Below are positions 7,937 to 16,742 of a stretch of DNA of 64,000 nt, piece by piece. The stretch spans positions 310,001-374,000 of the forward strand of contig JAQUPX010000003.1 in assembly GCA_028716385.1 (NCBI GenBank), given 5' to 3'. Source of the stretch: a bacterium. Lineage in GTDB: Bacteria > Hydrothermota > UBA3073 > JACQXS01 > JAQTXJ01. Both the position numbers and the translations under genes were made by a program. Numbering within the stretch: position 1 is the stretch's first letter; each line of letters opens with the position of its first letter. The notes under the pieces are model-generated. The model did not search any database, had not been told where the DNA came from, and worked only from the letters and a program-made list of their open reading frames with translations.

Positions 7937-8974
7937 ATGGAATCTACAGGAGAAAGATTAGTTCCGGATAAACCGGAGAGAGAAAGTTTATTTCTTGAGC
8001 ATATTACAAGGTATATGTTTGCCAGTCAATATGTGAAAGATAAAGTAGTTTTTGATGCAGGTTGCGGGTGTGGATATGGTTCTCATCATCTTTTGAAGAG
8101 TGGTGCGAAGAAGGTTACAGGAATTGATATTTCCGAAGAAACAATAGAGTATTGTAAATCTCATTATGAAAATGAAAATTTGGAATTTAAGGTAATGAAT
8201 GCAGAAAAATTATCTTTCCCTGACAAAATATTTGATGTTGTCGTATCTTTTGAGGTAGTAGAACATTTAGAAAACCCTGAAATGTATTTATCAGAAATAA
8301 AAAGAGTATTAAAAACGGATGGGATATTAATAATTTCTACTCCTAATAAGAAAATTTATACGGATGCCGTTGAAGACTGGAAAAATCCTTTTCATATTCA
8401 TGAGTACTATATTGAAGAATTCGATGCTTTTCTAAAAAAATATTTTACCGAAATAACTTTTTGGGGGCAGGACTACTTTGAAGGTATGATTATAGAAAAA
8501 CAGTTTTTAGAAAAAAGCAAGGGAGAACAAACAACAGACTTCAAGGTTCTTCCAATGCATACACAACCTACATGGAAAGGTTCGTTTGACAAATTGCAGG
8601 CATTTGAAAAATTTATTTATATTATTGCTGTATGTGGAAAAATTGAAGAAAAAAATGTTTCAAAGAATCATTTGATATATGGTTTTCCAATAAAGTATTT
8701 AGAAGAAAAAAACAATAATGAAAAAAAACTTAGAAATGAATCTTTCCAAGGGAAAGATAGAATTATTCAGGAAAAAGAAAACATTATTCAAGCGAAAGAA
8801 AGTGTTATTAAGGAAAAAGATAAGCTTATTGAAGAACTTAAAATAAAGGGAAGGGAAACTATACAGAACGAATTTGATACTACTGCGAAATTTCAATCAT
8901 ATATCAAAAGGTTAAAAGAATTATATGAAAAGCAAATAAAACTATTAGAAGAAGAGCTTAAGAACAAGAAATGA
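7937..8974 (+). CDS. SAM methyltransferase with C-terminal coiled coil
   Basis: 345 residues. Class I methyltransferase motif I is VVFDAGCGCGYGS (~37-49), followed by VTGIDISEETIEY and VVSFEVVEHLENP. After about residue 255 the chain turns into a charged coiled coil with repeating IIQEKENIIQAKESVIKEKDK pieces and ends in SYIKRLKELYEKQIKLLEEE, matching the tail of the upstream glycosyltransferase nearly residue for residue. The shared tail suggests the two enzymes dimerise or dock on the same partner. The stop overlaps an ATG of the next frame (ATGA). Confidence 0.82.
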   Translation: MESTGERLVPDKPERESLFLEHITRYMFASQYVKDKVVFDAGCGCGYGSHHLLKSGAKKVTGIDISEETIEYCKSHYENENLEFKVMNAEKLSFPDKIFDVVVSFEVVEHLENPEMYLSEIKRVLKTDGILIISTPNKKIYTDAVEDWKNPFHIHEYYIEEFDAFLKKYFTEITFWGQDYFEGMIIEKQFLEKSKGEQTTDFKVLPMHTQPTWKGSFDKLQAFEKFIYIIAVCGKIEEKNVSKNHLIYGFPIKYLEEKNNNEKKLRNESFQGKDRIIQEKENIIQAKESVIKEKDKLIEELKIKGRETIQNEFDTTAKFQSYIKRLKELYEKQIKLLEEELKNKK

Positions 8975-8988
8975 AAAGGAGTATTGCA

Positions 8989-10113
8989 ATGACATTTTCT
9001 GATAAAACAAGTCATATCCGCCAATTAATTAAGAATGGGAATTTGGCAGAAGCAATACTTAGGTTAGAAAGTTTAATAGAAATACATCCTGAGATTGATG
9101 AGGTATATCCTATGTTATGTAAGCTTTATATTAAAGTTGGTAAAGTAGATGTCCCGCCGGAATGGATACTGAGAGCAACGAAAGTTGATAAGGATTTTGA
9201 AAAATGGCTTAACGAAATGAGCCAACACCCAGACATTGAATGTACAGAAGAACCACATTCCCAAAACGTTGAATATAGTAATTGTGACTTTTGTGGAGAA
9301 AACAATTACAAAATAGTATATCAGGAAAATCCTTCTAATGTGGTGAAATGTAAATCTTGCGGGCTTGTATCTTTTAACCCTCAACCCTCTGAGGCTGACC
9401 TAAAAAATTACTATAACATTTTTCATGATGAGAGTATATCTAATATAGATAGTAATATTTTACCCAGAATTTTATCCCGAAAGAGAGAATTGAAAGAAAT
9501 TGAAGAATATATAACTAGTAAAGGAAAAATTTTAGATATAGGATGCGCAAACGGTGAGTTTTTAAAAGCTGCCCAGGAAGAAGGTTGGAAAGCGAAAGGA
9601 TTTGAAACCTGTCCTGAAACTGCAAATTATGCCATTGAAAAACTTGGATTGGATGTAGTTATTGGAAGTAATCTTGTTGATGCGGGGTTTTCTGCTAATG
9701 AATTTGACGTAATTACTATGCAACATGTGATTGAACACCTGAAAAACCCATTGTCAACATTAAAAGAAGTGCACAAAGCTATCAAATCTAATGGTTTGTT
9801 ATGGATTAGCACTCCTAACTTTGATTCTTTTATGGCAAAGGCGCAGGGGATAAGATGGGAATGGAAAGCGTGGCCTAATCATTTATATTATTTTACTCTG
9901 GAGACTATGCGAAAATATCTTGAGAAAACGGGTTTCAAAATTCTGAAATTGTATGCCAGAAGCACAGGAGGGTCCCTTGAAACTTACATTAAGCTTATTC
10001 AAGAGAGATTATTCATAGAGGATAAAAAAATTGCTTTGCAAGTTATAGAATATTTAGATAAACTTAACATTAATATAGGATTTGAAATAATTGCGATTGC
10101 AAAGAAAATATGA
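8989..10113 (+). CDS. Methyltransferase with TPR-like module and zinc ribbon
   Basis: 374 residues from ATG 8989. I preferred it to the ATG at 8971 because AAGGAG at 8976-8981 lies 7 bases before it. Residues 1-80 are the shared helical module (AILRLESLIEI, VYPMLCKLYIKVG, VPPEW). A four-Cys ribbon follows (CDFCGE ... CKSCGL), then a class I methyltransferase (ILDIGCANGEFL, ITMQHVIEHLKNP). The ribbon-plus-methyltransferase order is common in sugar C- or O-methyltransferases of polysaccharide clusters. It ends in an ATGA overlap with the radical-SAM gene. Confidence 0.82.
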   Translation: MTFSDKTSHIRQLIKNGNLAEAILRLESLIEIHPEIDEVYPMLCKLYIKVGKVDVPPEWILRATKVDKDFEKWLNEMSQHPDIECTEEPHSQNVEYSNCDFCGENNYKIVYQENPSNVVKCKSCGLVSFNPQPSEADLKNYYNIFHDESISNIDSNILPRILSRKRELKEIEEYITSKGKILDIGCANGEFLKAAQEEGWKAKGFETCPETANYAIEKLGLDVVIGSNLVDAGFSANEFDVITMQHVIEHLKNPLSTLKEVHKAIKSNGLLWISTPNFDSFMAKAQGIRWEWKAWPNHLYYFTLETMRKYLEKTGFKILKLYARSTGGSLETYIKLIQERLFIEDKKIALQVIEYLDKLNINIGFEIIAIAKKI

Positions 10114-13100
10114 AAATAGCGTTAATCCAGACGCCCGCGTGGGGAAGACAGAGTCCTCCTTTTGCCATAGCTTGTTTATCTGCTTATTTGAAATCATATG
10201 GTTATGAAGTTTATAAAAGGGATATTAATATTGAATTGTATAATGAATTTAAGGATACTAAATATGCAGATACGTGGACATTGAACGAAGGCTTCTGGGG
10301 AGATGTGCAATTAGTAAGCAATTTCGTAAAAACTCATAAGAAATTAATAGATAGATATGTAGATGATATTTTAGAATCCGGTTCTAAAGTAATTGGTTTT
10401 ACAATACTATGGTCTACGGAACAAATGAGTTTGGTTTTAGCGTCCGAAATTAAAAAGAAAGACCCGAGCAGGATTATCGTTTTTGGCGGTCCCCAGGCAT
10501 CAAGAGGTGTAAGGGGGGAAGAATTTGTTTTAAGAGATGAGGTGGATTTTGTCGTTCATGGGGAAGGGGAAGAAACTTTATATGAATTGGTCAAAGCTGT
10601 TGAAAAAGGAGAAGCATTTGAACCAATAAAAGGCGTACTGTTTTCTAAGAATGGAAAAGTTTATTATGGTGGAGACAGACCGTTAATCGCAGACCTTAAT
10701 TCTTTGCCTTATGCCGATTTCTCTGATTTTCCATTCGAATTATATAAAGAACCTGTAATGTTGCCGGCCACAACTTCAAGAGGGTGTCCAAATAATTGTG
10801 TTTACTGTGATGAAAAAGTGTTTTGGTATAAATTTAGAAGTAGAACAGGGGAGAAAATCTTTGAAGAAGTAAAATACCAGGTTTCTAAATATAACATAAA
10901 AAGAATTGAATTCACTGATTCTTTAGTAAATGGTAATGTTAAAGCCCTCGAAAAGTTTTGTGACCTTACGATAGAAAGCAATCTTGGTATTGAATGGATG
11001 GGACAAGCGACAGTTCGCCCGGAAATGACGTTTGAATTATTGAATAAAATTCATAATTCAGGATGTTTTCATCTTTGTTTTGGTATGGAACATTCCTCAA
11101 AGAAACAATTACTTAAAATGGGAAAGATATTGTGTAAAAATGCCGATTTTGATAGTTTTATCAAAGATTGTTATAAAGCACAATTGGGAATAGGATTGAA
11201 TTGGATGTTTGGCTTCCCGGGAGATACAGAAGAAGACTTTCAAGCAGATTTGGATTTCTTTACACGTAACACTGATTATCTGAGACCGTATTGTTCTGTT
11301 AATCCAAGTGCCGGATTTTGTGGCTTTACGACCGGTTGTTATGCATATTCTCACCCGGAAGAATTTAATATAGAAGTAAGCGATAATGCCGTTTACTGGA
11401 AAAGTAAAGACGGGAAAAACAATTATGTGATTCGTTTAAATAGATTTCAAAAATTTACTAATCATTTGGAGTCGTTAGGTATAGGATTAGGTTTCAAACA
11501 ATTGCCTAACGAGAATAAGCTCATAGGCGACTATTATGTTTATGAAAAGAAATATCAAGAGGCGGCTAAATGTTATGAAATATCTTTAGTTAAAGAAACG
11601 TTTGATACTGAAGTATTTGATAAACTTTCTGCTCTGTATGCAGAACTTAACCAAAAAAACAAAATTATAGATAAATACATTAAACTTGAAAAAAACGGTA
11701 AAATCAAAGACAATAATCAGAAATTGGAGGCAATAAATATTATGAAAAAACATTTTCCGTCTTTATCGGATGCAAACATTAAAAATAAAATTACGAATTC
11801 AGATGTTGTACTTGTTCAAGCTCCTGCATGGGGAATAAGCACGCCACCTCTGGCATTAGCCAGTCTGACTGCTTATATGAGACACCGGGGGTATAAAGTT
11901 CTTAATTTAGATTTAAATATAGAGCTTTATAAATTGAGAACAGGTAAATATAATGATATATGGGAGTTGGAGAAATCACTTGTATTCTGGAATAACCCCT
12001 CTTTGATAAAGGAATTCGCAGAATATTATAAAAATTATTTAGATGACCAAATAGATATAATACTAGGCAGTGGAGCAAAAGTCGTTGGATTTTCAATATA
12101 TTTTTCTTCTTTATATATTAGTCTTTACCTGGCAGAACAGATTAAAAAGAAAAACAATAAAATAATTATTGTATTTGGTGGCCCCCATGTAAGCAGGGAT
12201 TTAGCGGGACAGACAATCATTAAAGATAAAAACGTAGATTTTATAGTCCAGGGAGAAGGAGAAGTTACTTTAGAAGAAATTGTTAAAAATCCGAAAGTAG
12301 ATTTTTGTGAAGGGACACTTATCTGCAAAAATGGAGAAGTGGTTGATTGCGGGGATAGAGAGTTAATTAAAGACGTTAATTCTTTGCCAATACCGGATTT
12401 TTCAGATTATGATTTTAATGATTATAAAGAACCATTTAAAATTCCAATTATCTCAAGCAGGGGATGTTGTAACAAATGCGTTTACTGTAATGAACGTCCT
12501 TTCTGGAAAAGATTTCGATTCAGAACAGCAGAAAATATGTATAAAGAGATGTTGTATCAATTGAAAAAACATCCAAAAGGAAGTTTCTTTGATTTTCAGG
12601 ATAGTTTAGTCAATGGAAGTGTTAAGGAGTTAGAAAAACTTGCCGATTTAATAGTAAAAGATGGGCTGAAAATCCAGTGGAGCGGTCAGGCAATTATGAG
12701 AAAGGATATGACTTATGAACTTTTACTTAAATTAAAGAAATCCGGCTGTATAGCGTTAGGGTATGGGATGGAAACGGCTTCAGTCCCCTTGATGTTAAAA
12801 GCAGGAAAATTATTAGCAAAAGATATAGAACCGGAGAAAATAGTAAGGGATGGATATAAAGCAGGTGTTAGCTGTGCTGTCAACTTTATGTTTGGATTGC
12901 CCGGGGAAACAGAAGAGGATTTCAGAGAGACGCTTAAATTTTTAAGGAGGAATAAAGACTATATTGGGACGGTTAATCCCTGCCCTGCATTTTGCAGTTT
13001 TGCTCCCGGAACCTATGCGTATGAGCATCCGGAGGAGTTTGACATAGATTTGAAAAAGGGTGGAACTTATTGGGAATCAAAAGACGGCTCTAATACTTAT

Positions 13101-15083
13101 TTAGTGCGTTTAAGAAGATTTGAAGAGTTCTGCCAACTTGCGTGGGATTTGAAAATACCAAGTGTTTATCCTTCCCCGAAATTATTGAACAGAAATGAAG
13201 TTATCGGTAATTATTATTTTAATACGGGAGAACCGGAAAAAGCAGTTCCATATTTTATTAACTCCATAGAAAAAGAATCTCGAGATATTTCTATTATTCA
13301 AAACCTTGCATCTTGTTATCAAAAAATTGGATTACAGGATTTATATGAAGAATGCGTGAAAGAAATTAAGGAATGGGGGACTAAGAAAAATACAAGAAGT
13401 AACGAAAAAGCTTTGCCTATGACAGGAATCAATAAGGAGATAAGCGAGGCAGAAGGTTTTATAAATTCAGGTGATTATAAAAATGCGATTTTAAAATTGG
13501 AAAGTATTTTGTCTACACATCCGGAAGCGACAAAAGTTTATTCTATTTTATGTAAATTATATTTTAATACCGGAAAATTAGATTTTCCTAAAGAGTTACT
13601 TGAAAAAGCATTAAGTATTGAACCTGATTTGAAAAAATGGGTAATTGAACTCGGGAAAAAATGGGCTGCTAACCAACAATTAGAGGAAGCTTGTTTATTA
13701 TTTGTAAAATTGTTATCTTGCGTGCCGGATGATTATGAAATCTGGGATATTACTGGCGTATCAATGGTTTCTGTTGGTAAGTTCCAGGACGGGGAAAGTT
13801 GTTTCAAAAAATCCATTTCAATTAAACCGGACTATATTGATGCATACGTTAATATGGGATACTTATACAAAATGCAAGGCAAGATAGATGAAGCAATTGC
13901 ATATCTGCGTAAAGCGCAAGAGATAGACCCTTCTCTAATAAACCTGTATTATGAAATAGAGGACTTGTATAAAAAGCATAATATTAAGGGATATCCATTT
14001 AAGTATCTTTTAGACAGCATTAACAACACTATTCAAAAAGGAATTCCAAAAATAGATAATGCAATAAGTTTAGGAAAAGGGCCTGAAGAACTCCATATGG
14101 AATTAACTTACAGGTGTAATTGTAAATGTGCTTTTTGTGATTTATGGGATAAATATAACAAGTTTCCCGAGTTAGAAAAAAAGCAATTAACGCTTGAAGA
14201 AATTCAGAAATTTATCGGAGATTCCAAATATCTTAAGAATGTTAAATCTATAGTCCTTTCCGGTGGAGAACCTTTTTTGAGAAAAGATTTTGTAGAAATA
14301 TGCGGTTGTTTAACAGAACATTTGCCGGAAGCGAGTATTGGAATTCTGACGAATAGTATGGATGCTAATTTAACGATGAAAAAACTTATGGAGGTAAAAG
14401 GGAAGTATGAGCCAAAATCTATCTGGCTGGGGTCTTCTCTTGACGGTTTATTTGAAAAACATAATGAAATCAGAGGCAGAAAGGATGCATTTAACAATTT
14501 AGTCCGAACAATAACTCAGGTGCAGAAAGAGTTTGAAGATATCCATTACAATATTAATTTTACGGTTACGCCTGAAAACTATAGGGAACTATTACCTGTT
14601 TATGAATTTACGGATAAGCTTAATTGTATGTTTTCTGCTCAATTTGTTTTGCCTCCGGACCCGAAATGGAGCAAGGAAAAGTTGTTGGAAGTTCAAGGCA
14701 TAATTGAAATAATACTTAAGAAAATGATTGATGCAAAAAGAACGACATCAATTACAAGCGACATAGGGTTACTTGCACAATTATATTTCTGGTCGAATTT
14801 AGTTGAATATCAATTACATCCTACCAGAGTTTTTAAGAAGTGCCTGGCAGGAGTGCATTTTGCGATGTTTAATCCGCAAGGCGACCTCTTTTTCTGTCCG
14901 ATGAATAAACAGATGTTAGTCGGCAACGTTAAAGATACTCCTTTTGATAAACTATGGGAATCGTCCAAAGCAACTAAGATTAGGGATTTTATGAACAGCG
15001 GGAAATGCCATTGCTGGCTTTTATGTACCATTATGCCACAAATAGGAGAGGCATTTCTAAAAGGAAGGGGCAATGAAAATTAA
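10110..15083 (+). CDS. Giant protein with three radical-SAM modules and TPRs
   Basis: 1657 residues. Two tandem B12-binding radical-SAM modules start with IALIQTPAWG and VVLVQAPAWG. Each has a cobalamin-binding-type domain (FGGPQASR / FGGPHVSR, VHGEGEET / VQGEGEVT) and a CxxxCxxC cluster (RGCPNNCVYCDE at ~224-235, RGCCNKCVYCNE at ~784-795). TPR-like segments separate them. A third module has TYRCNCKCAFCDLW near residue 1335 and a SPASM-like Cys-rich end (CLAGVHFAMFNPQGDLFFCP, then CHCWLLC). The shared ~85-residue helical module lies around residue 1110-1195. Class B radical-SAM enzymes methylate or rearrange unactivated carbons; SPASM enzymes often modify peptides. The product is unknown. Overlaps on both sides place it in the operon. 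Confidence 0.85.
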   Translation: MKIALIQTPAWGRQSPPFAIACLSAYLKSYGYEVYKRDINIELYNEFKDTKYADTWTLNEGFWGDVQLVSNFVKTHKKLIDRYVDDILESGSKVIGFTILWSTEQMSLVLASEIKKKDPSRIIVFGGPQASRGVRGEEFVLRDEVDFVVHGEGEETLYELVKAVEKGEAFEPIKGVLFSKNGKVYYGGDRPLIADLNSLPYADFSDFPFELYKEPVMLPATTSRGCPNNCVYCDEKVFWYKFRSRTGEKIFEEVKYQVSKYNIKRIEFTDSLVNGNVKALEKFCDLTIESNLGIEWMGQATVRPEMTFELLNKIHNSGCFHLCFGMEHSSKKQLLKMGKILCKNADFDSFIKDCYKAQLGIGLNWMFGFPGDTEEDFQADLDFFTRNTDYLRPYCSVNPSAGFCGFTTGCYAYSHPEEFNIEVSDNAVYWKSKDGKNNYVIRLNRFQKFTNHLESLGIGLGFKQLPNENKLIGDYYVYEKKYQEAAKCYEISLVKETFDTEVFDKLSALYAELNQKNKIIDKYIKLEKNGKIKDNNQKLEAINIMKKHFPSLSDANIKNKITNSDVVLVQAPAWGISTPPLALASLTAYMRHRGYKVLNLDLNIELYKLRTGKYNDIWELEKSLVFWNNPSLIKEFAEYYKNYLDDQIDIILGSGAKVVGFSIYFSSLYISLYLAEQIKKKNNKIIIVFGGPHVSRDLAGQTIIKDKNVDFIVQGEGEVTLEEIVKNPKVDFCEGTLICKNGEVVDCGDRELIKDVNSLPIPDFSDYDFNDYKEPFKIPIISSRGCCNKCVYCNERPFWKRFRFRTAENMYKEMLYQLKKHPKGSFFDFQDSLVNGSVKELEKLADLIVKDGLKIQWSGQAIMRKDMTYELLLKLKKSGCIALGYGMETASVPLMLKAGKLLAKDIEPEKIVRDGYKAGVSCAVNFMFGLPGETEEDFRETLKFLRRNKDYIGTVNPCPAFCSFAPGTYAYEHPEEFDIDLKKGGTYWESKDGSNTYLVRLRRFEEFCQLAWDLKIPSVYPSPKLLNRNEVIGNYYFNTGEPEKAVPYFINSIEKESRDISIIQNLASCYQKIGLQDLYEECVKEIKEWGTKKNTRSNEKALPMTGINKEISEAEGFINSGDYKNAILKLESILSTHPEATKVYSILCKLYFNTGKLDFPKELLEKALSIEPDLKKWVIELGKKWAANQQLEEACLLFVKLLSCVPDDYEIWDITGVSMVSVGKFQDGESCFKKSISIKPDYIDAYVNMGYLYKMQGKIDEAIAYLRKAQEIDPSLINLYYEIEDLYKKHNIKGYPFKYLLDSINNTIQKGIPKIDNAISLGKGPEELHMELTYRCNCKCAFCDLWDKYNKFPELEKKQLTLEEIQKFIGDSKYLKNVKSIVLSGGEPFLRKDFVEICGCLTEHLPEASIGILTNSMDANLTMKKLMEVKGKYEPKSIWLGSSLDGLFEKHNEIRGRKDAFNNLVRTITQVQKEFEDIHYNINFTVTPENYRELLPVYEFTDKLNCMFSAQFVLPPDPKWSKEKLLEVQGIIEIILKKMIDAKRTTSITSDIGLLAQLYFWSNLVEYQLHPTRVFKKCLAGVHFAMFNPQGDLFFCPMNKQMLVGNVKDTPFDKLWESSKATKIRDFMNSGKCHCWLLCTIMPQIGEAFLKGRGNEN

Positions 15084-16146
15084 AACTAATTGCAGGTTTT
15101 ACAAAGGAGATATTCCTTGTAAAATTCATAAAGAAAAGGGAGTTCATTGTGATAACTGTGAATATTATAAAGAGGTATCAAAAAGAATTCTCATAATAAA
15201 ATTTGGCGCGGCAGGAGATGTTATAAGAACAACTCCAATTCTAAGGAAACTTAAAGAGATATATCCTGACTGCGAAATTACATGGTTAAGCATATTCCCG
15301 GAACTTTTGCCTTCTATCGTAGATTATCCTTTGAAATTTGAGTTTTCAAATGTGGTATCTCTTTTAGGAGATAAGTTCGATATACTTTACAATCTTGATA
15401 AAGACAAGGAAACCTGTTCTCTTGCAAGGCTTATTTCTGCGGATATAAAAAAAGGGTTTATTCTTAAAGATGGAAAATGCAGTCCTATTGATAAAGATGC
15501 CGAACATAAGTTTTTAACGGGATTGTGGGATGATTTAGAAAAAGCGAATAAAAAACATTATGTCGAGGAAATATTTGAAGTTTGCGGATTTAGTTTTTCA
15601 GGAGAGAAATATATTCTTGAACTTAAAGGCAAGTCTCCGGAACTCCCGAAATTAAAAGGCAAAATAGTAGGATTAAATACGGGATGTGGAGGCAGGTGGG
15701 AAACTCGTAACTGGAGCGAAGAAAATTGGGTAACATTAGCTAAAAAATTAAAAATCGCCGGTTTTATTCCGCTTCTTTTGGGAGGACCGCAGGAGGATGA
15801 AAAAAATAAAAGAATAAAAACAAAAAGCGGAGCAGAATACTGGGGGACTTTCAGTTTAAAGGATTTTCTTTGGGTTGTAAACGTGTGCGAAGTTGTTGTT
15901 ACGCAAGTCACTATGGCTTTACATATAGCGATAGGATTTGAAAAGAAAATAATACTTCTGAATAATATTTTCAACAGAAATGAGTTTGAATTATATGGGC
16001 TTGGAGAGATTATTGAACCTGAATTGGATTGTTTGGGCTGTTATAAAAGTAAATGCGAGAAGGATTGTATGTCAATTATTTTGCCGGAGAAAATTTTTGA
16101 GATGTGTATGAAAAAAACCACAGAAGAAAGACAGAATACAGATTAA
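15073..16146 (+). CDS. Glycosyltransferase family 9 (heptosyltransferase-like)
   Basis: 357 residues. A Cys/His-rich N-terminus (NCRFYKGDIPC, HKEKGVHCDNCEYY) precedes the GT9 body beginning RILIIKFGAAGDVIRTTP. The C-terminal half has VGLNTGCGGRWETRNW, LLGGPQEDEKN and a conserved CLGCYKSKC near the end. GT9 enzymes transfer heptose to lipopolysaccharide core; here the sugar is unknown. The gene overlaps the radical-SAM gene by 11 bases. Its last ~10 residues and stop (TTEERQNTD) are written by the left flank of GxxExxY unit B (ccacagaagaaagacag), so the original C-terminus appears to have been replaced. Confidence 0.85.
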   Translation: MKIKTNCRFYKGDIPCKIHKEKGVHCDNCEYYKEVSKRILIIKFGAAGDVIRTTPILRKLKEIYPDCEITWLSIFPELLPSIVDYPLKFEFSNVVSLLGDKFDILYNLDKDKETCSLARLISADIKKGFILKDGKCSPIDKDAEHKFLTGLWDDLEKANKKHYVEEIFEVCGFSFSGEKYILELKGKSPELPKLKGKIVGLNTGCGGRWETRNWSEENWVTLAKKLKIAGFIPLLLGGPQEDEKNKRIKTKSGAEYWGTFSLKDFLWVVNVCEVVVTQVTMALHIAIGFEKKIILLNNIFNRNEFELYGLGEIIEPELDCLGCYKSKCEKDCMSIILPEKIFEMCMKKTTEERQNTD

Positions 16147-16161
16147 AGACATAGCCACAGA

Positions 16162-16248
16162 ATGACACAGAAAACACAGAATTTTTTATACAAAGAGTTA
16201 ACAGAGAAAACAATAATGAATAAACTAAAACAGATTAAATGCAAATAA
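16162..16248 (+). pseudogene. Duplicate of the GxxExxY 5' end, 28 codons
   Basis: It reads MTQKTQNFLYKELTEKTI and then runs into unrelated codons and a stop at 16246-16248. It lies 103 bases upstream of the intact gene start and matches that gene's MTQKSEEFLYKELTEKII. It is better preserved than its counterpart in unit A. It might still be translated as a short leader, but is probably a remnant. Confidence 0.55.
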
Positions 16249-16264
16249 AAAATATAACTACAGA

Positions 16265-16648
16265 ATGACACAGAAATCAGAGGAATTTTTATATAAAGAG
16301 TTAACAGAGAAGATAATTGGGGCTGCTTTTGAGGTTTATAAAAACTTAGGATATGGCTTTTTAGAAAAGGTATATAAAAATGCATTGCTTATAGAACTTA
16401 GATTAATAGGAATAGAAGCCAAAAGTGAATTCTCCATAAGCGTTCATTATAAAGGAGAACCCGTTGGCGATTTTGCTTGTGACATTTATGTCGAGGAGAA
16501 AGTATTGGTGGAACTCAAAGTAGACAAAGAGTATAATTCCAAAAACGAATCTCAACTGTTAAATTATCTTAAAGCTACAAACGTAAAAGTAGGACTTCTG
16601 TTAAATTTTGGAGAGAAAAAGTGTGAAGTAAAGAGGATGGTGTATTGA
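16265..16648 (+). CDS. GxxExxY family protein, identical second copy
   Basis: 127 residues, identical in protein sequence to the product of 2346-2729. Motifs are the same: GYGFLEKVY, ACDIYV and VELKV of the PD-(D/E)XK-type fold. The five base differences from copy A (atc/att, ggc/ggg, gaa/gag, tac/tat, gga/ggc) are all silent and lie near codons 18-37. The rest of the gene is identical, which points to recent copying or gene conversion under selection on the protein. There is no ribosome-binding site; the start lies in the acagaATGacacag repeat. Confidence 0.85.
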   Translation: MTQKSEEFLYKELTEKIIGAAFEVYKNLGYGFLEKVYKNALLIELRLIGIEAKSEFSISVHYKGEPVGDFACDIYVEEKVLVELKVDKEYNSKNESQLLNYLKATNVKVGLLLNFGEKKCEVKRMVY

Positions 16649-16742
16649 AAGATGCGGAAGATAGAAATTCACAGAAATAAGCAAGGGGAGTTTTCTGTGC
16701 CCTTCTGTGATTTCTGTGGCTTAATAAAAGGGGCAGAATTAT

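Larger units (their letters stand above)
16153..16722 (+). mobile_element. Candidate mobile unit B: GxxExxY gene between inverted ends
   Basis: This is the second copy of the unit at 2233-2803, 570 bases long and in the same orientation. Ends are agccacagaatgacacag at 16153 and its imperfect inverse ending at 16722 (gatttctgtggctt). From about 16371 to the gene's stop it is identical to copy A, including all ~275 3' coding bases. Differences are concentrated in the 5' part. The end of the right repeat lies exactly 20 bases before the start codon of the next gene, as in copy A. Similarity on the left (ccacagaa) reaches into the coding end of the GT9 gene. Confidence 0.5.
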
